This document shows positions 10,867 through 21,539 of a stretch of DNA of 64,000 nt, one piece after another. The notes beneath the pieces were generated by a model. That model did not search any database, had not been told where the DNA came from, and saw only the letters and a list, made by a program, of their open reading frames with translations. A program made the position numbers and the translations under genes. Positions within the stretch are counted from its first letter, which is position 1, and each line of letters begins with the position of its first letter. Origin of the DNA: Drechslerella dactyloides (taxonomy: Eukaryota; Ascomycota; Orbiliomycetes; Orbiliales; Orbiliaceae); the NCBI GenBank assembly GCA_020064725.1, contig JAGTWJ010000017.1, positions 3,038,001-3,102,000 of the forward strand, written 5' to 3'.

Positions 10867-11768
10867 GTAATCGCCCGTTGACGCAGAACCTCAATTGTTG
10901 CTTTCAGGCGTCTTGCTTATACCGATCAATCCCAGGCCTCGCCCTTTAAATCTGGCATGCCCGCTCAACCGACTTATTTTTGATATATCACAAATATCTT
11001 GGAAGATCCAGAAAGGTTTCTTCGATGCACAGTTCACTGCTATAGTTCCTTTTGATCGCTTTGGTCTGTGAATTTAGTTTAGATACCCTTGCTCTATCAT
11101 GCCGTCTTGTTGATTATATCGTATAATTAGTCTTTACAAATTTATTCCCCTATCGTATATTTGTACCCCTGGAAACCCGCTCAGTGTATATACTTGGAGG
11201 GAAGTCAGATGCATTCGGCATGTAATAAATACGAATTTCTACTACTATTATAATATTAAGTCGTATCGAGAATAGGGCTCTCGATCTCTGGCCATGTATC
11301 TAATGATGCGGTAACGACTTGATGCTATGCCACAGACTTGTCGACTTTGCGGACCTCCTGTCTCACTTTGCCTGGGTATTGTGCTTCGCGATTCCTCGGA
11401 TCCAATACACTAGAATCATGGACAGTAATGTAATAATTTTAGTCACCACTTATAGAGGGAATCAGCGCGTGAGAAGTACAAAAGAAATGGAATAGTGTAG
11501 CTACTAGCCGTCGTGAAGATCAACCACCACCTCCAGCTAACGGTGTCGAGCCTGAAATTCTCACTTTGCTTTGACTTCCGCCTGGCCTGAAAATATAAGA
11601 AGTTTCCAACGCAGAGCCACAGCTCTCGCTCTCTCTCCCTCTCCCTCTCTCTCTCTCGAAAAAATAAAAAAAATGTATGTTATTTATATTTGATCCATAT
11701 TTTTGAAAGAACCTCATAATATACCCTCACTTGGTCATCGGAACTGACAGCAATCCGATCCGAGGTTC
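10867..11768. other. Intergenic, AT-rich, CT-repeat tract
   Basis: No supported gene. A CT-rich simple repeat lies at about 11625-11658. On the minus strand the frame of the adjacent HEX-1-like relic stays open to about 11680, so part of this stretch may be its degenerate C-terminal extension. Confidence 0.45.
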
Positions 11769-12238
11769 GTGTCTTGTATCCAAGAAGTCGAAAGTCAACA
11801 GCAAGTTCATTCCTGCCATTATTGATGGCAAGAACCTCTACGTCATTAATGCAATCCGACTTGAATGTACCGCGTTTTGAACGCGGTTCCCAAGACCACC
11901 CTGATCTATGAGAAGGATCTCCTTGGTCTCATGGGTTTCCGTGATCACGATCGCAGTGTCATTTCGTAAATTATGAATACGGTATCGCTTGGTGGCGATA
12001 GCAGGTATGACTTGACTTGAAGATCCGGCTTCCAGGGAACACGTCTCCTTTATAATCATTCTTGTGAAGAGGTCGCAGCCTGTGTAGCAACTCTGGTGTG
12101 TTCGCTGTGACACTATTATTTGGCATGGTCGACCCTGAATTATCACTACATCGCCAATGCGGACGTAGGGACAGGGTATGCTGCGGTTGCTGACGGGGGT
12201 GCCATGCGGCTCTGATCCGTCGACACTTGCTACACGGG
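11769..12238 (-). pseudogene. HEX-1-like (Woronin body) gene relic
   Basis: HEX-1 is the self-assembling core protein of Woronin bodies, the peroxisome-derived organelles that plug septal pores in Pezizomycotina; it derives from the eIF5A fold. On this strand one frame reads YVRIGDVVIIQGRPCQII, then CDLFTRM, then KRYRIHNL and EILLIDQGGLGNRVQNAV. These match, in order, the family segments for IRxGDxxxLQGRPCQV, GVDLFTKQ, the tyrosine-arginine beta strand and IDQ..LWNRL. The family C-terminal part (VEVLAINNGRNELAVDF) follows only in another frame, so a single-base frameshift lies near 11850-11875. A possible intron acceptor is at 12239. No clear start codon or N-terminal exon was found; a short exon near 12285-12320 with a GTAAGT donor is possible. 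The C-terminal GYKT replaces the usual SRL-type peroxisomal signal. Divergent and broken, so probably a decayed paralogue. Confidence 0.7.
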
Positions 12239-14104
12239 CTGTCGCCGCGCGTCAGCGTCGGCCTGCAGATTGTGATCCTGTATACTTACGTATATTAGGT
12301 TCATGGTAGCCTGGTGCAATGGGACGAGATTAGCTATGCAACCCAGGTCTGCCCGCGGTTCGGTAAATATCAATATCAAAAAGGAGGTTTCAGGGTCCAA
12401 CCCTATACATCTTTACCAGATGATCTAAAACTCGGATCCGGACGCCTTGATCATGTCTGCTAAATTTCCTGGTAGCAACGCTTAAAAACTTATCTTAAAA
12501 AAATTGTTTAGGGCAACTCCAATTGATCCGGGCGCCCGGACCTCGAGATACATTTGAATATTGTTGCTGCAATAATTTTCAAGAGGCTTTGCGGAGCTAT
12601 GCGCGACAAGGCTTAAGCTACAAGAAGGCGGCGGACACAGAAGGAACGGATCCTTGTGGTTGCAGTTGCCATTGGATGGACACCGTCACAGATGGGGCCA
12701 GGCTTGTCTACAGAGCGACGTCGGATAAAACCACATGCACAGCACGCGCGCAGCAACACGACGTACGACCAGAAGACGAAGCTTGCGAAGCTGTACAGTG
12801 GACAGCCCCAAAATTACAGCATCTCACGGACACATGACTGATATTACAATATAATATCAGGATACCTATAGATCTGAGCTGGACTGCACCATGGTAAGCC
12901 GAGAGACCACCAGAGGTTCCATGGATATCATCCAAGATATTAATATATTAGATTACTCAATTAACCTTTTGAGACATCGTGGAACACAGCTTTGAGAGCA
13001 GCCGAAGTTTTGCTGGTTTCAGAGCAAGGATTAAAATCTGGAATTCGACTAGGTCAGCAGATAGCTGCTTCAGCTTTTATCGAGGCCCCGGAAGCCGGCC
13101 CGTTGTAAAAAGCTTACCGATCCCTTGACACTCGGCAGTGGAGCCAAGCCCTTCCACAATTCGTCTGCGACAGGGATCTTTACTTACGCCATGCATTTCT
13201 GATATTCAAAACCAACCCACGGTGCCATGCTTGCGTAATACATCACGAGGATCAAGCTCTAGGGTGTCCCGGCAGGATTGAGACCGCTGCAAGTCAAAAT
13301 CACGGTTTATCATTGGGCGCTATGGCCATGCTTTCTAATAAAATTTCCCATTTTGGACGGTACGAGCATCTGGCATTTGGCCCAAATATCTGCTACCACA
13401 AACGACCTCTATACTATGTATTGGATGTTTCGAAGTTTCGATCCATGATTCATGGCTTGCATGGCGCTATGGGTCATGGCCGAGCCATGGTCTGGAGCCA
13501 TTTGAGCCGTGGTCGTGCACGCACCAAAGAAAAGTCAGCCGGGTATTTCAATACCATTTCTCCGTTGGTAAATAATTTACTCCAGCCCCACAGTCGATTA
13601 GTCGCCTCTAGTGTTATAATTTTGACATTCGCCAAAGTTTTCCACAGTATCTCAAACAGGTGGCTTGCTTGGTATACCAAGTACCGCCTTGGGAGTCGAT
13701 CCAAGAAGGATGCTGGTATCCACGATCCGATGGCCTGTAGCAGGACCCTGGTGCCCATAGCCTGCCATCGCACCGGACTATTTCAATCCGAAAAATCATA
13801 GATGCTATAGTGTACTCATGGCACGCAACATGGCAGGACAATATTGACCCCTCCTCAGGTTGAATTTCATATCGATATCGCACAGATTAATATGATAACC
13901 ACTCGAGTATATAACTTGCCGCGATTGCCGCTTACCTGCATTCCAACAGATCTACTTCCTCAAAGCATCCTTGAGTCAGAACCATTCTGGGGAAGCTGAT
14001 TCCTTTCTTGTACTGTACATTGCATAGCTCTCCATTTGTATTCTCATATTCATAAACTGCGCGGCGCGCTATCGATAGCTTGTCCAGTCAATAACTTATT
14101 CAAA
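12239..14104. other. Intergenic, no gene seen
   Basis: Frames at 12523-12837 and 13313-13801 are open but have no domain, no splice structure and unusual composition. The right end must hold the promoter of the AA9 gene. Confidence 0.45.
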
Positions 14105-15431
14105 ATGGTTGCCCTCAGCAAGCTCGCAGCTGCTGTGGCTCTCGCAGGCAGTGCCTCCGCGCATACCATTTTCCAACAACTCTGGGTTAACGGAGTTGCT
14201 GCTGGTCAGAATGTCGGCATCCGTGTGCCAACGTAAGTTGACAAGATATATCCCGTCCATGTGCACAAATTTCTTAAAATTTCCTGAGATTCTGATCAAT
14301 CTTTCGCAGATATAACGGACCCATCACAGATGTGCTTTCAAATGATATTATTTGCAACGGAGGAGTCAACCCGTTGGCGACTCCTCTACCGTCCGCCATC
14401 ATTAACGTCCCATCCGGAGCCACCTTGACTATGGAATGGCATCATGGCGGAAACGGGCCAGACCCAAATGATGCCTCCGACCCTGTCGACCCATCCCGTA
14501 AGCAAATTGACATGCGCCATTCACACATTGAGTACTCCAGTATGAAATGAATATTGCTAACGGCATAATATTACTTTGTAGATAAGGGGCCCATCATGGT
14601 TTACCTCGCCAAAGTCGATAGCGCTTTGACCACAAGTGTCACCGGCTTGAAATGGTTCAAGATCTACGAAGACGGCTTGAATGTCGCCACCAACACCTGG
14701 GCTGTTGACAAGTTCTACGCGGCCAAGGGCTTCGTTGACTTCAAGATCCCCACTTGTATCCCTCCTGGAAACTATCTTCTTCGTGGCGAGCTCTTGGCCC
14801 TGCACGGTGCCGGCAGCTACCCTGGCGCTCAGTTCTACGTAAGCCCGCCGTCTCCAACTTACGGTCTCGATGAGGGTTCTAACATATCGATATCTCTGCT
14901 TAGATGAGCTGCGCCCAAATCAACATTGTCGGCGGCGGCACTTCAAGTCCACCCACTGTCAACTTCCCGGGTGCCTACTCCGGCAGCGACCCCGGCATTC
15001 TGGTCAACATGTGAGTTCACCTCGATACTCAAATACCTATTCCATAAGGCCCTATAGCTAAAGAAATAACTCCTAGCTACTACCCACCGCTGTCAACATA
15101 CGTGATCCCGGGACCTCGCCCATTCACTTGCGGCGGCTCGTCACCTACCTCAACCACATCCGCTAGGACTTCGTCCGCTACTACCACTTCACGTACTACC
15201 ACCGCCAGCTCCCGAACCACGACCACTAGCTCCAGAACCACAGCTACCTCCTCTCCGCGGACATCGACAACTACCAGCCGGACAACTACTCCGACCACAC
15301 GGACAACCACCGGTGCTACTGGCGGAGCGCCGTTGTACGGACAGTGCGGCGGCATTGGCTGGACTGGCCCGACGACATGCGCTTCGGGTACTTGCAAGTA
15401 TTCGAACGAATACTACTCTCAGTGTTTGTAG
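14105..15431 (+). CDS. AA9 lytic polysaccharide monooxygenase with CBM1
   Basis: Copper enzyme that oxidatively cleaves cellulose; secreted. Five exons: 14105-14232, 14310-14497, 14582-14838, 14904-15010 and 15077-15431; 344 residues and all phases agree. The signal peptide (residues 1-19, ends SASA) is cut before His20, the N-terminal histidine of the copper brace. The second brace histidine is His106 in DPSHKGPIMVYLAKVD; its codon is split by intron 2. The axial tyrosine is Tyr191 in PGAQFY. Cys58 and later cysteines fit the family disulfides. After the domain comes a linker rich in Ser, Thr and Arg (SRTTT units), then a C-terminal cellulose-binding CBM1 with YGQCGGIGWTGPTTC. The start HTIFQ and the SHKGPIMVYL segment recall the Neurospora LPMO9D type, so C4 oxidation is a guess. 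The neighbours are unrelated. Confidence 0.95.
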
Positions 15432-16774
15432 TGGGTTTTCGACGGTTCGTAGAGTCGGGAAGTGTATTGTTCTTTAAACTTATCGGTGTGGGGGAGTGAG
15501 CCGTCTTGTTGTATATAATATTTTTACGGCGAATAATATTCCACCATGAGCAATGCACCGCTGGAGGTATGCGCATTTTATCTCTTTTTAGCAAGCCTTA
15601 TCCAAACCTGGACTGGAAGTATGGATGTGGCATCTATATATCTATCGGTCTACATATCAACCAAGATATCTCGTGAGTTGTAATTTTGAATTCCTTTCCT
15701 GTATCTTGGTGCCGAGTTCTCAAGAATTTTGGAGGAATCAAAATTCACGTTGCAGAGCTAGAGTGCGAAGAACTGAGTCTTTAATCCTCATCAGAATGAT
15801 AGCTATAGCTAGTTATCTAGTAGACATCAAAGCCATCTTTACAGATCTAACAAGAGGGTACAATCAGATAAGTCCCTGATACCTCGTTGATGCTGGAGGT
15901 GAAAGAGTTGTAGCACCGCCCACGAATTAAAAAAGAGAAGGTGTAAACAGCTCGGTTGGCCCTGCACTTACACCTACCGTACAGGGAAGCCAGATAGGAT
16001 CTATACGTACAGATACGTACCCGGATAGTAACTAGGCAATTGCGCAATTGACTGCTAGTTGCTAGGAATATTGGAGTCGTAGGAGCATTCCATTCCGATT
16101 TGCGTACTGGATTCAACAGCGCTTGGTCTTTGTCTGTTGCATCTTCGTTTTTGTGTCTGCGACTTGAGTTGTCGTAGTGGCTCCAGAAGCTGGGAGGAGA
16201 TGTGTTCGGCGAGACAACTCTCGAACGGATCCCGCGAAACGGGCTTCGAGGCGAGAACTATAATTGGGAATCGCACCTCCGTTACGTTTCAAGCTGCAAC
16301 TTTCCGAGAGCTAGGACGCGAGGGCAAGCGTCGTCGGCGATGAAGCGGTCGAGCAGACGGCTCGTGACATGCTGGCGACTGGAAGTCCGCCCGCCCGTTC
16401 TGCAAATATTCCTTGCATGATCTTGCCGCCGGGTCATACGGCCAGACCATTCCTTCCATCCCCACATTCTGGGCTCCACAGCTCGCGTTCGACGACCGAC
16501 GGGAACCCGGCCTCCTTCGGAACAGCAGCAGCTGTCGCTCGCATCGTGCCTGACCCCAGGTCACATTCCTACAAGTAGTGCTTCGAGAGCATTTCCGTCG
16601 CAGGCCCGCGTGGGTGCTCGGGCTACACCAATCGGGTGTCTCCCAGCCGTCACCTGTTCGCGCACCACGCCAAAATCCCCTTAAACTCGCTGCCCCTGCG
16701 TGGCCGCCGCGCTCCGTTAAATAGTCAGCATCGGCCGCCGCCCTCCACGCGGAGGCCTGTTTCTCCCTTTTTGG
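15432..16774. other. Intergenic between AA9 gene and atg22-like gene
   Basis: Tail-to-head spacing of 1.3 kb. It should hold the AA9 3' UTR and the promoter and 5' UTR of the permease gene. A GC-rich shift starts at about 16270. No coding sequence is supported. Confidence 0.5.
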
Positions 16775-19042
16775 ATGCCGGAAGCATCATACCCGCTATC
16801 GAGGATGAGGGACTCCGGCGGCATCCAGCGGACGTCGCACTCGCGGCACTCCAGCAGGACTGAAGTTGGCGCCGCTTCAGGCGCCAGCAACGACACGGCA
16901 TTCAACGGTTCCGGCGATACACCCGCGTTTCACAACGACGGCGCTCACGATAATGACGACGACGACGACGACGAAGACTGGGACGGTGAGGCGGGCGGGA
17001 GGGTCGCGCCGGCGTATCCGGACGAAGATATCCGGCCCACGTCGAAGAAGGAGATTTACGGCTGGTACAGCTACGCTTGGGCGTCCGAGGTGTTTGCGAT
17101 ATGCGCGATGGGCAGCTTTATCCCCGTGCTGCTGGAACAGCTGGCGCGGGAGAAGGGACACGTTCTCGGCGACCCGACAGTACGATGTACTAGCTCGGAG
17201 AGCCTGGGATCCGGAGGCGCCTCCGGAGATACTTCGGGGGGGACGGGAGGTAGGAGAGACGGCAGCACGCCGGTCTGCGTGGTGGAGGTATTGGGAATGG
17301 AAGTGAACACGGCGAGTTTCGTGATGTACACGTTCTCGCTGAGTGTCATGTTTCAAGGTCAGCGCTGAACACACAGTTGAGAGAGTAGGGCAGGTTGCTG
17401 ACCGCTGTTGGTGATATACAGCTATCGTTATCATATCGATGTCCGGGGCAGCGGATCATGGTTAGTACGAGCCTTCACTGTAGGAGTCGATGAACGAATA
17501 CTAAACCTTCACGTTAGGACGATATCGCAAGCAATTACTTCTGATATTCGCATATATCGGCGCGATATCATGCATCCTGATGCTATTCGTCAGCGCGCCG
17601 TGGGTGGTACTTGCATCAATTCTTGCACAGATTGGTAATGTACGTCTATACCAGATATCTGAAGGTACCTCTCTTCGCATACTGAGATATGAATGGATGA
17701 ATGCATAGGTCTCTTTCGGCGCATCATACGTTCTTTTGAATGCCTTCCTCCCCGTCATCGTCCGCAACCACCCCGCCGCCCAACAATCGCCCTCTCAGAT
17801 CCGCCTCCCTATCCCCTCCGACATCCCCTCCGACATCCTTGAAGACGACGATATCCGTGCTGAAGATGCCACTCTTCTCGGACCTGAGGCTACCCCAGCG
17901 TTTAAACCCGGTGCCGCCAAAAACCTGACACCCGCGATGCGACTGTCCACGCGGATATCGTCCAACGGCATTGCAATCGGTTACTGTGGCGGCGTCCTCC
18001 TCCAGATCCTATGCATCATGATCGTGGTATCTAGTGGATCCACGACAAACTCGCTGCAGGTCTCCATCTTCTGCGTGGGAATATGGTGGTTCTTCTTTAC
18101 GATACCCTCGGCAATGACGCTACGACCGCGCCCAGGACCCCCTCTACCGCTGCATGACGGCGAGGAGTTTTCGTGGGTGACATACATCTCGTATTCGTGG
18201 CGTGGGCTATTCCGGACCATTCGACAAGCTAGCCGGCTGCGGGATGTTACGTTGTTCCTGGTTGCATGGTTCATGGTGTCGGATGGAATCGCGACGATAG
18301 CGTCGTCCGCGATCGTGTTTGCGAAGACAAATCTGGGTATGACACCGCCGGAACTGGCAGCGATCGGTGTGATTATGCCCATAAGCGGCGTAATCGGAGC
18401 GTTCAGCTGGCCAAAGATCAGCAACTGGGCGGGATGGAGCGTCAGTCAGACGATATTGGTCTGTATCGCTTTGTTCGCAGTTATCCCGTTGTATGGGCTG
18501 CTCGGGTTGTTGCAGTTCGTGAAGAACGCTGGGTTTGGTCTGACAAGGTAGGTCCACCGACATCTTTCGTTATGGTTACATATGTTATCGCTGACATACT
18601 GGTTTGCAGGCCTGGAGAAATGTACGCTTTGGCTATATGGTTCGGATTCGTGCTCGGTGGCCAAGGTGGATACTGCAGGAGCTTGTTTGCTGAACTCCTA
18701 CCGCGTGGCTCCGAGGCGGCGTTCTTTGCGCTGTACGCTATCACCGATAAGGTATGTCATCTACAACCCCCAAGTTATCCTTCATGTTGTTAGGGCGGTT
18801 CGCATAGTGCTAACGCTGGTTGATCACAGGGGAGCAGTGTCTTCGGACCCACGGTCGTCGGTGTGATAACGGACCGATGGGGCGATATCCGCCTGGCGTT
18901 CTGGTTCATTCTAGGCTTGCTACTGGTGCCGCTACCGTTCTTGTATTGTGTGGACGTGGATCGCGGCAAGCAGGCTGCAGAAGACTTTGTCAAGCAGCGG
19001 CTGGACGGGTCAGGGGAAGACGAGGACTATAATACCCGGTGA
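16775..19042 (+). CDS. atg22: Atg22-like vacuolar amino-acid permease
   Basis: Atg22 exports amino acids from the vacuole after autophagic breakdown. Six exons: 16775-17357, 17422-17460, 17518-17639, 17709-18547, 18610-18751 and 18830-19042; 645 residues with all phases consistent. The first 90 residues are disordered with an Asp run (about 60-70). The family start PTSKKEIYGWYSYAWASEVF follows at about 88-107. Later family segments include ISMSGAADHGRYRK, where exons 2 and 3 join, the conserved membrane-segment loop and GGYCRSLFAELLPRGSEAAF near the C terminus. About 11-12 hydrophobic segments fit a major-facilitator fold. Exon 2 is only 39 nt. A second start at Met11 is possible. Some fungi have several Atg22 paralogues and the sequence does not tell which this is. 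Confidence 0.92.
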
Positions 19043-19516
19043 GAGCGATAAGTGACGGCTAGTGACTTGGTATTATTTACATATCTTCCGCCCCAACATT
19101 CTTTCTGTAGTATTACGCATCTTATGTGGGTATATCTGCATACTATATTATATTGCTGGTTTCGTCGCTTTTGGGGGCTTATTTTGCCAGGATATTTAGC
19201 AGGCACTTGGAGGACTGTATTTCTACGATTTGGAAACGTTTTACGGATGGACCGATGTACTCTAGGAACAGTGCATATATACTTTTGAATACAAAGCACG
19301 CGTCTGATCCCTGCGTATATACGTAGATGACAATATCTCTATTATTTGGTCTTGATATGTTATTCCTATATACCTAGATGAATACTTCTTTCATCTCTAT
19401 ACGTCCATGTATTCTCAACCACGCTAAACGCTATAACGCTAATGTAAACAAGAGCAAATATTTGGCCTGATAATTAGAATTTACTACGTTTTGAAAGTCG
19501 TCTCGCATGTTGACAA
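19043..19516. other. Convergent intergenic
   Basis: Between the 3' ends of the atg22-like gene and the F-box gene. AT-rich; it should hold both polyadenylation regions. No gene seen. Confidence 0.6.
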
Positions 19517-21539
19517 TCAATTTGGCGTCTCTATCTGTCCGGTGGCGACGTTCTCCCGCTCATACGCCTTCACACGGCTAAAGTAGAACGGCTTGTCGTT
19601 CTTCAGCGAATACACACCTCTATCATCGGTAAGTCTGTTCCAGCTCGTGTAGCTGTTCCAGGACAACCGGTCCCCGTAGCCGCGCCGGCCCGCGACGCCC
19701 TTCGGCCGCATTTTGAGCGTCAGGTCCAGGGTGTTGATGTACCGGCTGTTGGTGCCGGATCCCTCCGCCTCGATTTGGATTCTGCCGCCGGGTTCGTCGG
19801 CGGAGGATGAGGATGGGGTGTACGCTAGCGGGTTGAAGAGCATGCGCCAGCGGCCTGGGAGCATGTTTTTGACGGCGGCGAGGGCTGTGGCTGCTGTTAC
19901 GGCGGAGGCGGGGTGGGTGGTTGTGGTGGAGGTGGAGGCGAGGTGGTTGTAGTTTTCGAGGGTGAGGGCGTGGACGACGTCTGTTGGCTCGGAGGGGGTG
20001 AGGAGGGTTAAAACGAAGCCGGAGGGGAAGAATCGGACTGCAAGCGTGGTGAAGATGAGTTAGCAGATGCATCTTTGAGCCAATAGGGTTTGTTCGATGG
20101 TTCATAAAGCTGGACCGGTGGAGTGCTTACGGTAACGGTAGTAGGTGACCAGGTGCATGGTGTTCGAGAGGGTCAGGTTTGTGTTCACGGCGAGTCCGGA
20201 GCGCAGGTAGGTACACGTGGAGATGTAGACGCCGTTGAACCGGACGCGCGGCCGTTCGATGAACATTGTACGGTAGGAGGCGTTGTATTTCAGCACCTCG
20301 ATGTCGTCGTATGGCCGGACGGGCAAATCCGCGACAACTTCATCGATAGCGATCTCATCCTCTTCGTTCTCTTCGAGAAGGGCGAGAGTTGAGAAGTGGG
20401 AAGGTAGATCTGTGGTGGCGGTGCCGTCCATAATATCATCCTCTTGAATGGGCAGCGGTTTGCCCTTTATATCGCATCCCCAGAGGGAGCCGGCGCCCCA
20501 GATCATAGATTGATAGGCATCACCACAAACGGTCTTCCAGATCTGTTGATCGGCGTAGACGAGGTAGCAGAGGGCCTTGCAGACGGTGGCGCAGCGGACG
20601 AACGAGGCGAGGTCTGCTTCGGCGAGTTTGGAGAGGATGTGGAGGAGGATTTCGCGGGGGACGGTCGAGATCGGGCTTGTGGGCTGCTTTCGATAAGAGG
20701 CTTTGCCTTTGAGAGCGGCGAGGTTTATCTCTTTGCCAGGGATAATGGGGATGGAGGAGAATGTATGGATTAGTTCTGCCGTTGGAAGGAGCGCTTGCGG
20801 CTTGTCGTCAGATTTCTTTCTACAAATGTGTTAGCGAGGCTACGGATTTTATACACATAAACGAACAGTGATTAGGACAGATACTTACTCTGCTAGAGGC
20901 ACTTCTGATTTTTTCGATTGCCCTTTCACGGAGGCCGACTGACGGGGGAAATATTTGTCTTTATATTGGTCGTGGACCGAGGCATCCATCTGATACAGGC
21001 GTGACATGTTAGATAGCGTTCTTGGGTTTCTCCAACGCGAGAGTCTTCACCAATCGACAGCAGGGTATTGAACGAACCTTGAAGGCTTTTCGGTATAGAT
21101 TAACGCTTTCGCCAACCTTGCCCTCCTTTTCCTGTTCAACGGCAGCTTCATAGTGCTCCAGCGCGGTACTCATGGGCTTCTTCGTCAACGACCTTTCGCC
21201 TGGCCCGAGGACCGCGGGCGGCTTGACGTCCAAGTCTAAGCTACGGATGCCGTCGTCATGTCCCACATGTTGCTCACGCAGCGCTTGCAGCGATCGAACG
21301 CCATCACGAGCTTGCGACGACCGTCGTCGATGTTCAATTGAGCGGATGCTGGACGGCCCGGCTTCTCCAGGTTTGGAATGATCGTGGGATTTAGACGCTG
21401 AAGCTTCGTCAACCTTGGTTTCGGAGGTTGTGGGCGGTCTCTGAGACCTGAGATCTTCCTTCCATTGGCGTCGGAAGGTCTCGAGCTCGTCGGCGAGTTC
21501 ACCGGAGGGCGGCTTTAGTTTCGTCTGGTCGGTGGACAT
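19517..21539 (-). CDS. Fbxo9/Hrt3-like F-box protein
   Basis: Likely SCF ubiquitin-ligase substrate receptor. Four exons: 21078-21539, 20889-20989, 20131-20819 and 19517-20037; 590 residues with phases consistent. Residues about 1-130 are polar and disordered (MSTDQTKLKPPSGELADELE). An MIT/TPR-like helical segment follows (ALEHYEAAVEQEKEGKVGES, YRKAFKMDASVHDQY). The F-box lies near 238-285 (ISTVPREILLHILSKLAEAD). The C-terminal part has the Fbxo9/Hrt3 landmarks RPRVRFNGVYISTCTYLRSG and YYRYLRFFPSGFVLTLLTP, ending in WNSYTSWNRL and FYFSRVKAYE. This arrangement is that of yeast Hrt3, fission yeast Pof7 and human FBXO9. A donor GTAAGTAAGT at about 21702-21693 suggests a 5' UTR intron. An upstream in-frame start at 21608 is less likely than the one chosen. 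Confidence 0.9.

Noticed and set aside
12523..12837. Plus-strand frame considered as a transposase fragment
   Set aside because: No DDE, helix-turn-helix or zinc-binding pattern, no terminal repeats and a second open frame overlaps it.
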